This document shows positions 7,635-15,570 of a stretch of 30,000 bases of DNA, in pieces. The notes under the pieces are model-generated. The model had not been told where the DNA came from. It saw nothing but the letters and a program-made list of their open reading frames with translations, and did no database searches. Position 1 is the stretch's first letter, and the number at the start of each line of letters is the position of its first letter. Origin of the DNA: CAZFBA01 sp964517135 (GTDB taxonomy: Bacteria; Cyanobacteriota; Vampirovibrionia; JBFMGH01); contig CAZFBA010000044.1 of NCBI GenBank assembly GCA_964517135.1, positions 1 through 30,000 of the forward strand, read 5' to 3'. The translations under genes were made by a program, and so were the position numbers.

Positions 7635-10307
7635 TTATTCAAGCCTTATTACGTTGTCTATATCTTTTTCAAAAGTGTCATCATGGCTTATAACAATAAG
7701 TTGATCAAAATCAGAGAGGTTTTTAATTTCCTGAGCGAGGTTTGTTCGTCTTATTTCGTCCATATTTGTTGTAGGCTCATCAAAAAATGCAATATTAATA
7801 TCTGATAGCTGTTTGAGAAGGGCAAGTCTAACTGATAGAGCAGCTGCCATCTGTTCACCACCTGAACAATTTATGAACGAACGTTCATAACCGTTTTCTT
7901 CAACGAGAATTTCATATTCCAGACCCCACTTAAGCTGTTGATGGTGATTACCTGTGATATCTTGAAAGAGCTGGTTAGCCTCAAGAGAAATGTTTTCAAT
8001 ATAGAACCTGCCTATTTGTGGTGCGCAGCTTTTAAGTATTTCCCTTGAAGTGTCAACAAAACTTGTTATAGCAGTTAATCGGTCAAGGTTATTCAGATCT
8101 TTTTCAGCTTTTTTCTGTATTTCAAGAGCATGTTTAAGATAATTATTAGTCTCTGCAAGCCTTTCCTCTTTTGAGCAGTTATTAGTACTAAGTATTGTTG
8201 CATTTTGACGTTTATTATCAAGATCTTTTTTCAGTGTAGTATAGTGATCTTCATTAAAATCTTTTTCAAGAGAAACAAGCGTTTTACCAAGGTTTTTAAG
8301 TATTTGATCATTGCTTTTGATTTCTGTATCTAGCTTGTCCAGTTGATTTTTATAGTATTCTTCTTTTTTTGCAACATTTTCAAGAATTAAAAACTTCTGA
8401 TGGCTTTTTTCCAGGTCAGTTAATTTCTTCTTAATGGTAGAATATTCGTCAGGGCAGAACTTAAGGTCATTGACTGCCTGCTGTATTCTTTTTAATTGAG
8501 AATTTATTTCATCGTTATTCTTGTTAAACCTTTCGGCGTCTAATTTCAGGGTATCTTCACATGTAATTTGTTTCTTTAGAAGTTGAATGTTCTTTCCAGG
8601 AGATCCCAGTTTTTCAAGCTCAACAGTAATTTTATTAAGTTTATCTGGCAAATCTTTTGTTTCATCTAGTAATTTCTGGTTATTATTTAAGTCAGATTCA
8701 ATATTTTTAATCTTTTCAGATAAATTAAACTTCTGCTTTTCAATAGAGGAAAGCTGGCCATACTTATTTTTTGCATCTTCAGTTGTTTTGAGGTCTTTTT
8801 CGACCTGTTTAAGTTGTGTTGATTTTTCTGTCAACTTAATTTCGAGTTGTTGAATAATTTCTTTAAAATATGTATCAAGGCTTTTGCCTTCTACCATATT
8901 TCTGCATTCTTCATTAAGAAAGGGGCAAAGGCCTCCTTTTACCTGTTCTGCCATATTGTTATTTTCTTTAAGCCTGCTTTTAATACTTGAAATATCTTCT
9001 TTTAGGTGCATAAAGAGATTTTGAACATCAGTATAGTTTTCGGCCAGGTCTTTTAGATTTTCAAGTTCTGCTATAGCCTCATTTATTTCTTTTAGCTGAG
9101 TCTGGTAGTTTATCAATTCTTTATTGAGAGAGGTTACCATGACTTCAATCTTGTTTCTTTCCTTTATATCATTTTCAAGCTCTTTTTGTTGTTTCTCAAG
9201 TTCAATCTCTTTGTTTGCTTCAGACACCAGAGATTTAATTTCTTCTTTTATGGTCTTAATATTTTCAAGTTTTTCAGTTATATTTTTAAGTTCATAGCTG
9301 ATTTTCTGGAGTTGTTTTTCGTATTCAGCCAGGTTTTCTTTATGTTTTTCAAGGGTTTCCTTTTTATGCTCTAAGGAATTAAATTTATCCTTTAATGCAA
9401 TATACTCTTGATAAGCAGGTTTCAGAAGTTCTTGTTCTTTTTTTGCATTTTTTGACTCTTTCAGAGAAGATTCTGTCTCTGAATAGCTTTGTTTTAAGTG
9501 TTTTATAGATATCATAGTTTTATCAATACTGGTTTTTGTTACCTGAATTTGCCTGATAAGGTCTTCAAGCTTACTAACATTTTCTGTTATATCAGCTATT
9601 TCAATATTAAGCTTATTTAATATACTTTTGTTTTCTGCTATTTCATCTTCTAATATCTTTATTTGTTCTTTATATTCAGGTATTTTGTTGATGTCTGAAG
9701 AGTAAGATGCCAGTATAATATTTAATTCATTGATTTGTTCTCCCAGATAGCTTTTTAAATTTTTAAGTTCATCAAATGCTTTTCTGTAGTCTTCTAAATT
9801 TAAGACCTTATCAAAGATTTTTTTTCTATTTACAGCAGTTTCAAAGAAAATAGCAGTAAGCATTCCCTGAGGAACACCGACTGTATTGACAAACAGCTCT
9901 TCAAGATTAGTTGAAATACCCAGATTATAGTGTTTTTTCAGGAATGGAACTATTTCTCTTTTGCTTTCTGCGATACGTTCACCTGTATCATTATCATAAA
10001 TATAGTACTGGCTTCGTGTATTTCTGCTTACAGTATACAATTTTTCATCCAGGCCGGAGATAAAGGAAACCTGTACACTGGCAATTCTATTAGGAACAGC
10101 AGAATAAGCTTTTTCTGACCGTGTCATTTTTATTATATCATCCTTTTTATAGGGCAGATAGTCAAAAAGTGCCCAGGAAATAGCTTCAAGTATAGATGTT
10201 TTGCCTGAACCATTTGGTCCGCAAATAGCATTGATACCGGGTGCAAAGTTAAACACTGTCGATTCGTGGTTTTTAAAGTTTTCAAGGGATACTTCAGTTA
10301 TCTGCAT
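7635..10307 (-). CDS. rad50: Rad50/SbcC-type SMC-like ATPase with CX6C zinc-hook region
   Basis: Rad50 dimerises around ATP and tethers DNA ends for Mre11. Visible features in the 890 residues are: Walker A GPNGSGKTS at 30-38; a long heptad coiled coil (about 180-450 and 480-710); an apex with Cys461 and Cys468 (CPFLNEEC); the signature SGGEQ at 815-819; Walker B FFDE at 841-844; and the H-loop His875 (ISHDD). Most Rad50/SbcC hooks are CXXC; here the two Cys are six residues apart. Variants of this CPxLxxxC form exist in some bacterial families as far as I recall. A Shine-Dalgarno AAAGGT precedes ATG. The gene overlaps mre11 by 14 bases and abuts nurA. The domain assignment is certain. The choice of rad50 rather than sbcC is by the HerA/NurA context. 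Confidence 0.95.
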   Translation of the reverse strand: MQITEVSLENFKNHESTVFNFAPGINAICGPNGSGKTSILEAISWALFDYLPYKKDDIIKMTRSEKAYSAVPNRIASVQVSFISGLDEKLYTVSRNTRSQYYIYDNDTGERIAESKREIVPFLKKHYNLGISTNLEELFVNTVGVPQGMLTAIFFETAVNRKKIFDKVLNLEDYRKAFDELKNLKSYLGEQINELNIILASYSSDINKIPEYKEQIKILEDEIAENKSILNKLNIEIADITENVSKLEDLIRQIQVTKTSIDKTMISIKHLKQSYSETESSLKESKNAKKEQELLKPAYQEYIALKDKFNSLEHKKETLEKHKENLAEYEKQLQKISYELKNITEKLENIKTIKEEIKSLVSEANKEIELEKQQKELENDIKERNKIEVMVTSLNKELINYQTQLKEINEAIAELENLKDLAENYTDVQNLFMHLKEDISSIKSRLKENNNMAEQVKGGLCPFLNEECRNMVEGKSLDTYFKEIIQQLEIKLTEKSTQLKQVEKDLKTTEDAKNKYGQLSSIEKQKFNLSEKIKNIESDLNNNQKLLDETKDLPDKLNKITVELEKLGSPGKNIQLLKKQITCEDTLKLDAERFNKNNDEINSQLKRIQQAVNDLKFCPDEYSTIKKKLTDLEKSHQKFLILENVAKKEEYYKNQLDKLDTEIKSNDQILKNLGKTLVSLEKDFNEDHYTTLKKDLDNKRQNATILSTNNCSKEERLAETNNYLKHALEIQKKAEKDLNNLDRLTAITSFVDTSREILKSCAPQIGRFYIENISLEANQLFQDITGNHHQQLKWGLEYEILVEENGYERSFINCSGGEQMAAALSVRLALLKQLSDINIAFFDEPTTNMDEIRRTNLAQEIKNLSDFDQLIVISHDDTFEKDIDNVIRLE

Positions 10308-11565
10308 CAGTACCTTTTAACTCCGGCAGGTTGTTTTTCAGGTATTTCAACATGTTATCGTTAGTTTCACTATCCAGAACCATATTTTTCAGGTTTATTA
10401 TAATATCTGAATAGTCTTTTTTGTTTTCTTTAAGGTTATTATAAGAAGATAGCATATCATAGATGACTGTTTTTTCAATAGTTTCACGAGTGTTTTTAAT
10501 AGAAAGATCAGCACCTATAGCATATTCTTTCGGCCGAGCAAAGTATTTAACATTTGTAACAAGGGCTTCAAGATGATTTTTAGAGATAGCTTTGATGTTA
10601 TCAACGTTGAGGTCTGATCGTTTAAAGTTAAGGCCTCCATCAATGGTTATTTCGACAACAGGTAAATCATCTCTTTCTTTTCTGGTAGTCTCAACAGTAG
10701 ATTCAATAAGAGAAAGTGCTTCAGAAGCAGTATTACAGCGTGATATATCAACCTTTAGTCTTATAAATTCACGTTGCTGGTATGCTTCTACAAATTCATA
10801 AGATACCTGGTTATTAGAATCAATTTCTGTGTATATAGCACCATGCGGGTCAAAATATTCTAGAAAGTTGCATGCTTCAAGCGAGCCGGGGTTAAAGACC
10901 CAGTTATCATAGTTGTAACGCAGGTGAATATGGCCCAGAGCCAGATAATTTACATAAGGTTTCAGCGGCTCAATAGCAGCTTTTGATAGTGTACCATACC
11001 CGGCAAGATAGCCTTCAAGGCCTGCATGCATCATAAGAATAGTAAAAGGATAATCTCCTATTGCATCAAGGCCTTCAACAATTTGAGGTATAGTTGAAGC
11101 TGTATTTGCCCCCAGCCATTGTGTGCCTGCAATTCTTACATGATCATTGATTATGTAATAACCTGAATATTTTTTATCTTCTGATGGCGGGCTAAAAATA
11201 ACTTTGTCATCTTTAAAATCTGGTTTTATGAATTGAATATAACCATGTTCACCCAGAAACTGAAGCCAGCTAATTGTTTCACGACCGAACTGGCTGTCAT
11301 GGTTTCCTTCTATGACAAATGCAGGTATGTTATGTTCCTTGAGTTCCTGAAAAACTAGAATAGCCTGATTAAGCGTACCAGGGTCAATGCGGTTTTTGTC
11401 AAAGAGGTCACCAGCAATAATGACAAAATTTACTTTTCTGGCAATAGCATGTTTTTTTATAACATCGTAAAAAGAGTAAAAGAAATCCTTTTTGCGGGTC
11501 TCGCCGGGTGAATTATACTGGTTGGTTCCCAGATGAATGTCTGCTAGATGCAAAAAGCTTATCAT
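10294..11565 (-). CDS. mre11: Mre11/SbcD-type metallophosphoesterase nuclease
   Basis: This is the nuclease partner of Rad50; it opens DNA ends endo- and exonucleolytically with two Mn ions. The 423 residues show all the phosphoesterase motifs: Asp9 and His11 (LADIHLG), GDLFD at 52-56, GNHD at 87-90, His180 (MMHAG) and GHIH at 211-214. A capping domain and a C-terminal charged region for Rad50 binding follow. The start MISFLHLAD is the canonical one for the family; AAAGGT about 11 bases upstream is the likely ribosome binding site. It is the first gene of the operon mre11-rad50-nurA-HAS-herA-kdsA, and its leader is AT-rich with no clear sigma-70 promoter. The divergent region upstream holds the second copy of the inverted-repeat element. 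Confidence 0.95.
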   Translation of the reverse strand: MISFLHLADIHLGTNQYNSPGETRKKDFFYSFYDVIKKHAIARKVNFVIIAGDLFDKNRIDPGTLNQAILVFQELKEHNIPAFVIEGNHDSQFGRETISWLQFLGEHGYIQFIKPDFKDDKVIFSPPSEDKKYSGYYIINDHVRIAGTQWLGANTASTIPQIVEGLDAIGDYPFTILMMHAGLEGYLAGYGTLSKAAIEPLKPYVNYLALGHIHLRYNYDNWVFNPGSLEACNFLEYFDPHGAIYTEIDSNNQVSYEFVEAYQQREFIRLKVDISRCNTASEALSLIESTVETTRKERDDLPVVEITIDGGLNFKRSDLNVDNIKAISKNHLEALVTNVKYFARPKEYAIGADLSIKNTRETIEKTVIYDMLSSYNNLKENKKDYSDIIINLKNMVLDSETNDNMLKYLKNNLPELKGTDADN

Positions 11566-11660
11566 TTCCTGTAGATACCTTTAAGATTATTCAATAAAAG
11601 TTGTTAAATGAAGCATTTTTATTAAATTTTTAATAATATAACATAATAGTGTGTTTATTT

Positions 11661-11922
11661 TTCACTGGTGTCTGGTAAAAGATTTTATTTAGATGTAAAG
11701 ATCAGTGCATAACTTTACTTTTAAAATTTTTGAAAATCGAAAACAAAAAGTCTATTGTTATATTTAAGCATTAGTCTTAAGTATAAAACCTGTCATAATA
11801 TCTGTTTTGGATTAGAATCAACGTAATAAGTAATCAGATTTCAGAAGAGATAGGTCGGGTTTGGTTTTTGGGCCACAAGCCCAAAAACCAAACCCTCAGA
11901 AAAAATTTAACCAAACAGTAAT
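11661..11922. repeat. Short inverted-repeat element, copy 2, with a nested insertion
   Basis: This is the same unit as 31-230 in opposite orientation. It starts CACTGGTGTCTGGTAAAAG and ends AAATTTAACCAAACAGTAAT. It carries the 17-bp hairpin at 11857-11895. Compared with copy 1 it has an 86-base insertion at 11698-11783 with a TA duplication, and a different internal segment at about 11815-11847, which is shared with 2026-2064. The two copies bracket 11.7 kb that includes the resection operon. Confidence 0.78.
11698..11781 (+). repeat. MITE-like element, short copy (84 bp), nested in the repeat above
   Basis: It begins AAGATCAGTGCATAACTT and ends AAGCATTAGTCTTAAG, flanked by TA at 11696-11697 and 11782-11783. 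The uninterrupted copy of the host repeat (31-230) reads GATG-TA-TAAAACC at this place, so the empty site is known and the TA is duplicated. It matches both ends of the 184-bp element at 2345-2528 but lacks about 100 bases of its centre, so it is an internally deleted derivative. Confidence 0.85.
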
Positions 11923-12181
11923 GAGGGGTGGGTATATTCTTTAAAATACTTCGGATGTATCATTTTATATTCGCAGTTATTATGTATTATTAAAATAGGC
12001 CTTTATCTTTATTAAATCAGGGAGTATAATTTCGTAAAATAAATGTTTGGTTTATTTTTTAAGAAGGTAGTAATTTTCCTGTAGTGAAGACCTTTATTAG
12101 TGAATTATAATGAATGTAAATTCATTCTTGATTATCAGTCAGCATGAATAGTCAAATTCAGTAGATTACGAGGTAACAAAA

Positions 12182-12346
12182 ATGAAGTTTCTAGCGAATC
12201 TTCTTTTTCCGGAAAAAAATGATAATGACGTTATTGGTTTATCCCAGTTAAGAAAGCAAGAAATAGTTGTTAATGTTCAAAAAGAACCCGACACAGATTA
12301 TGAAACAAGGCTGGGCTGGCTCAATATGGTAAAAGAATCATACTAA
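12182..12346 (+). CDS. Small hypothetical protein, 54 aa
   Basis: ATG at 12182 follows a good Shine-Dalgarno (ACGAGGTAAC). The frame reads 54 codons to TAA, beginning MKFLANLLFPEKNDND and ending WLNMVKESY. Composition is normal for a protein rather than for AT-rich spacer (Trp, Pro, Asp and Glu present). The N-terminal MKFLANLLF could be a short amphipathic or membrane-touching helix; the rest is charged and soluble. No family is recognised. It stands alone, 190 bases before the convergent small gene at 12538-12783. Confidence 0.55.
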   Translation: MKFLANLLFPEKNDNDVIGLSQLRKQEIVVNVQKEPDTDYETRLGWLNMVKESY

Positions 12347-12486
12347 AAATGAACCGCTAAAATCGTTTCAGATTATACCGCCTTTCCGGGTGATATGTTT
12401 ATTTTACCAAACAAACAAACAATTGTTTTCTCAGGACGTTTTGCAGCAACCCGGAGATCTATTGTATTTAACTGCACACAACAACT

Positions 12487-12505
12487 TAGCGAATGATTTT
12501 CGCTA
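12487..12505. terminator. Hairpin between convergent small genes
   Basis: TAGCGAA-TGATT-TTCGCTA forms a perfect 7-bp stem between the ends of the genes at 12182-12346 and 12538-12783. There is no T-tract on either strand, so termination is only a possibility. Confidence 0.35.
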
Positions 12506-12537
12506 TAACAAAGTAAAACAGTAAATCTTAATGATTT

Positions 12538-12783
12538 TTAAATAACAATAAAGAGTTTTTGACCGACTATGTTAGGCTGTCCATTGTAATATCCAGCAAA
12601 ATAACCACCAGGCACAGGTTTGTTCTTACCATAAATTGAAGAATCCACTTTATCCTGCCCCAGAAAAGGGTTACCTGATACTTGTGAAGCTGTTTGAATA
12701 GGTAGCTTTTCAACTGAACCTACCGGTACAGAAGAGTACGTCGCCGGGTTAAACAATCTGGAAATGTTATTTAAAAATGACAT
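12538..12783 (-). CDS. Hypothetical small protein rich in Gly, Pro, Asn and Tyr, 81 aa
   Basis: The protein begins MSFLNNISRLFNPATYSS and ends in a Gly/Tyr-rich segment, PGGYFAGYYNGQPNIVG. There is no signal peptide or membrane helix. The composition is unlike random AT-rich translation, which supports a real gene. GGGG 11 bases before ATG is a modest ribosome binding site. No family is recognised by name; it may be a lineage-restricted protein. It is divergent from the His-rich membrane protein at 12997, with the Fur-like operator in the shared upstream region, so the two could be co-regulated. Confidence 0.6.
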   Translation of the reverse strand: MSFLNNISRLFNPATYSSVPVGSVEKLPIQTASQVSGNPFLGQDKVDSSIYGKNKPVPGGYFAGYYNGQPNIVGQKLFIVI

Positions 12784-12900
12784 ATTAAGTGTTTCCCCAT
12801 TTCTTTCTTATTATTATTTTAGCTAAAATTGAAAAATTTTCCAGTAATTTTAAAATTTTTTGCACTATCTGTTTTAAATATCGGAAAAAATTTATAAAAC

Positions 12901-12931
12901 TTGAATAAAATAGATTTTTTTCTGGTATAAT
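12901..12931 (+). promoter_or_regulatory. Extended -10 promoter of the 12997 gene
   Basis: TATAAT at 12926-12931 is preceded by TGG, giving the extended -10 TGnTATAAT. A weak -35 candidate TTGAAT at 12901-12906 has a long 19-base spacer, as is tolerated with an extended -10. The start codon lies 66 bases downstream. Confidence 0.7.
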
Positions 12932-12934
12932 TTT

Positions 12935-12953
12935 GAAAATGATAATCATTTTC
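12935..12953. promoter_or_regulatory. Fur-box-like operator
   Basis: GAAAATGATAATCATTTTC is a perfect 9-1-9 palindrome. It matches the classical Fur consensus (GATAATGATAATCATTATC) at 17 of 19 positions. It starts 4 bases after the -10 hexamer, so it would cover the transcription start; this is the usual geometry for iron-dependent repression. Binding is inferred from sequence only. Confidence 0.78.
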
Positions 12954-12996
12954 ACTCTGTTTATATTAACCATTTAAACAATTCGGAGAAAAAAAA

Positions 12997-14262
12997 GTGA
13001 CCACCGTAAGTAATATTCTGGTTCTGGGGAAGTATCTTGACCAGCCAAAATTGATACATGCACTTAATGAAGCATCAACAAAGGTTTTAATCGGGGGAGC
13101 TGCGGGGTATGGTTTTTATAATACTTTTAAAGCTCCTGAGAACGAAAGAACAAAACAGTTTATTAAGAATGCTCTGGTACTTGGTTTTACTGTAGGTTCA
13201 GCCTTACTCTGCTTAAAGGGTCTAAAAATCAATGGCAAAAGAATTTTTCATGGCATACTTTCCGGGCATCATCACGGTCATTCACACAAAAAACCTCCGG
13301 AACTCATCAACGAGTTTGTATCCAGGCATGCTGGCTCGCTTGATGATCTGACAAAATCCATTCTTGAGAAGGCAAAAAAGAAAATCTTAAGCCTTTCAGA
13401 GATTAAAAAACTCTACTCTCGAATACCTGAATTGCCTGATGGAAAAGCTTTTCTTAAGAAGCTAATCCCTGATCCACATGCTCACGGTTATAAAGAAATA
13501 CTTAAAGAAATTAAAAATCTTTCTTTGCTTGGTTTAATACCTGTTACGGGGGGTATAACAGGCGGCATACTTGGAGATATTATAACCGAAAAGCACTGGA
13601 AGCCTAAAATAAAGGATAAAGTTAAAGAGGGTTTCTATCAGTATATAGCTAACATATTCCTTTGCAATGTTGGTGCAGGTTTATCCCTTTTTGCCATGGA
13701 TAAAATGGGCATTCAATCAAAGCCTGTTAAACTTGCAGGTATGCTTGGCGGTATTGCTATAGCTGGTCTTGTTTTCGGGAGTATGGTTGCAAACTATATA
13801 TCAAAGAAAATTATAAACCCTGTATTTGAAAAAGGTTTTTCGGGTGCTGTTAAAGATTTATTCCAAAGGGAAAAGGAATATAAGGAAAAAATTAATCTGT
13901 CAAACATCAACAACGAAAGACATCCTGAGTTTCTTGATGCTATTTTACACCTTGATGATGTTGCTACAGCAGGGTTTTTAGCAGGCTTTAAGTGGATAGA
14001 AAGTGTATTACCTATTTTTTATTCTATATCAGCCTACAGGGCCGGCATGGGCTACAGAAACGGTCATTCTCATTTTCATAGAAATGAAACCGATTCTCAT
14101 AAATCTTCAGAGGTCTCTTTTAGAGAGCAGAATAGACAATATAAACACCGGCTTTCTAATCATCACTGGAAAAACTTTGATCACAACAAACCCTTTACCG
14201 TTTTTGAACAATACATGAGCAAAACGCCCGGCAATAATTCTTTTATAAATCAGGGTTTTTAG
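12997..14262 (+). CDS. Putative Fur-regulated, His-rich multi-pass membrane protein, 421 aa
   Basis: It starts at GTG, with CGGAGAAAA as ribosome binding site. Gly-rich hydrophobic segments lie at about 28-45, 58-74, 173-196, 218-236 and 244-268. A sixth, less hydrophobic one at about 324-350 may also be in the membrane. After the second segment comes a His cluster at residues 85-97 (HHHGHSH). A second His-rich stretch lies near residues 357-370 (HSHFH...H), and more His are scattered in the C-terminal 40 residues. No transporter family signature is recognised. The Gly-Gly patterned helices resemble none of the standard metal transporters (ZIP, CDF, Feo). The Fur-like operator overlapping the promoter and the His clusters together suggest a role in metal uptake, storage or sensing; this is inference. 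It is followed by two more unknown genes on the same strand, each with its own spacer. Confidence 0.8.
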   Translation: MTTVSNILVLGKYLDQPKLIHALNEASTKVLIGGAAGYGFYNTFKAPENERTKQFIKNALVLGFTVGSALLCLKGLKINGKRIFHGILSGHHHGHSHKKPPELINEFVSRHAGSLDDLTKSILEKAKKKILSLSEIKKLYSRIPELPDGKAFLKKLIPDPHAHGYKEILKEIKNLSLLGLIPVTGGITGGILGDIITEKHWKPKIKDKVKEGFYQYIANIFLCNVGAGLSLFAMDKMGIQSKPVKLAGMLGGIAIAGLVFGSMVANYISKKIINPVFEKGFSGAVKDLFQREKEYKEKINLSNINNERHPEFLDAILHLDDVATAGFLAGFKWIESVLPIFYSISAYRAGMGYRNGHSHFHRNETDSHKSSEVSFREQNRQYKHRLSNHHWKNFDHNKPFTVFEQYMSKTPGNNSFINQGF

Positions 14263-14390
14263 ACATTATCAAAGTATTTTTATAGACTATTTTTCCAAAA
14301 ACAGTTCTGTAGAACTAGAAATAAATCCTTTAGATTTGTTTTTATATTGATAGGACATCTTACCTGCTTACAAATCTTTAGGAGTAAATT

Positions 14391-14963
14391 ATGTCGTATG
14401 CAGTAGGGCTCAATCAAATCCACGGCAACCAGTGGCAAACTGCAAACACCCAGAAAAGCAAAACTGCTCAAAAAGAAACCTCTCAAGGTGGCGAAAATGG
14501 CCAGATAATGCAAGGATTTATGGCTACAACCGGTATTAACAATCAACCAGCTGGAATTAATCAGGCTAATTCAGCCTCTGGCCCACCACCAGAAATACTG
14601 TCTCAGCTTCAACAATATGGCCTTCAACCGACTGGCTCTCTTGAAGGAGATCTGGCAGCTATTAATAAGGCTAAACAAACTCAAGAAAGTAAACAAAACC
14701 CTGAAAAAGGTAAGGCCAAAGGTAATAGTGGCAATAAAAAGCCACCACCACCCTCTGGAGGAGGTCAACAATATGATGCTAACCTCAAAGCAGCTTTAAA
14801 CAGTCTGGGTATCACAGAATCTGATAGCAAAGAATCTGATTATGCTAAAGCAATGCAGCATTTCTCAAAACTAACCGATAATGCCGGTACAGATATTTCA
14901 CAAAAACAATACATATCATCCTTAAAGCAAGCTTTTATTTCTGTTTATAATGCTGCAGCTTAA
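14391..14963 (+). CDS. Hypothetical low-complexity protein, 190 aa
   Basis: The Shine-Dalgarno TTTAGGAG sits 6 bases before ATG. Residues 1-140 are Gln/Asn/Gly/Lys-rich and probably disordered, with a Pro run (KKPPPPSGGG) near residue 120. Residues about 127-190 look folded and helical, with a pattern (ALNSLGITESDSKESDYAKAM) like a small helical or EF-hand-like substrate domain but without a complete calcium loop. There is no signal peptide, so if exported it uses a non-Sec route. No family is recognised. Its upstream leader shares a short motif with the leader of the 15941 gene. No terminator follows closely; the nearest on this strand is at 15502. Confidence 0.75.
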   Translation: MSYAVGLNQIHGNQWQTANTQKSKTAQKETSQGGENGQIMQGFMATTGINNQPAGINQANSASGPPPEILSQLQQYGLQPTGSLEGDLAAINKAKQTQESKQNPEKGKAKGNSGNKKPPPPSGGGQQYDANLKAALNSLGITESDSKESDYAKAMQHFSKLTDNAGTDISQKQYISSLKQAFISVYNAAA

Positions 14964-14992
14964 TTATGCAACTTTTTATCCATTTTAAGAAC

Positions 14993-15062
14993 GGATCAGT
15001 GCATAACTTAAAAACTTTTCGTTTTTCAAAAATCTGTCATTCTGTTTATGGATCAGTCTTCG
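14993..15062 (+). repeat. MITE-like element, diverged short copy
   Basis: It starts GGATCAGTGCATAACTTAAA, has the core CTTTTCGTTTTTCAAAA, and ends ATGGATCAGTCTTCGG. The ends match those of the copies at 2345 and 11698, with several substitutions. No TA duplication is visible. Confidence 0.65.
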
Positions 15063-15501
15063 GAAAGGAGGTTTTTTGCCTCAATAATTAAATATAATGC
15101 ACTGTTAAAGTACTTTTAAGGACTGTGTGTCCTGGTAAATAATTTAGATTTTTTGTCGATATTATAGAACCTGCCTCTATTTGAGACAGGTTACTGATTT
15201 TGAAGACCAGTATAATATTTAATTTTCCAGCAAAACTGGAAGCCCTTTCATAGCAGTATATCTATACAGAAATAATTAAAATATAGCTAATTTTACCCAT
15301 AAAAATAACCATTTCATGTAAGAAAAAGCTAACAATAGTGCAAAGTTTTTTGTTTTTATATAATTAAGATATAAAAAAGATATACTCAAGCCACAACAAA
15401 AATCATAACCTCTCTTCGTTAAAAGTTTGAAAAACATTAAGGTCAAAACAACTCCGACAAAAATACTCCTATATTTACTCCCTATACTTAATTGCTCCAA
15501 T

Positions 15502-15527
15502 CTCCAACTGAATTTGGAGTTTTTTTT
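15502..15527 (+). terminator. Orphan rho-independent terminator
   Basis: CTCCAA-CTGAAT-TTGGAG is followed by 8 T. The nearest upstream coding sequence on this strand ends at 14963, 540 bases away, so it ends either a long 3' UTR or an unannotated RNA. Confidence 0.8.
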
Positions 15528-15570
15528 GATTTTCAAAACCCTTGCTATGACTGGAACATGGCTACATAGG

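Noticed and set aside
12785..12973. 62-residue minus-strand ORF upstream of the 12783 gene
   Set aside because: Composition is the Ile/Lys/Phe-rich translation expected from AT-rich spacer. It has no ribosome binding site and covers the promoter and operator of the 12997 gene.
15062..15075. Strong Shine-Dalgarno-like AAAGGAGG in the long spacer
   Set aside because: No start codon at proper distance opens a frame of more than a few codons.
15112..15150. Possible third copy of the 200-base repeat (GTGTCCTGGTAAATAATTTAGAT)
   Set aside because: It resembles one end of the element only, with gaps. No hairpin or opposite end is found nearby.
15276..15536. 86-residue minus-strand ORF in the long spacer
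   Set aside because: It has a hydrophobic, low-information sequence, no ribosome binding site, and reads through a strong plus-strand terminator. It may be chance.
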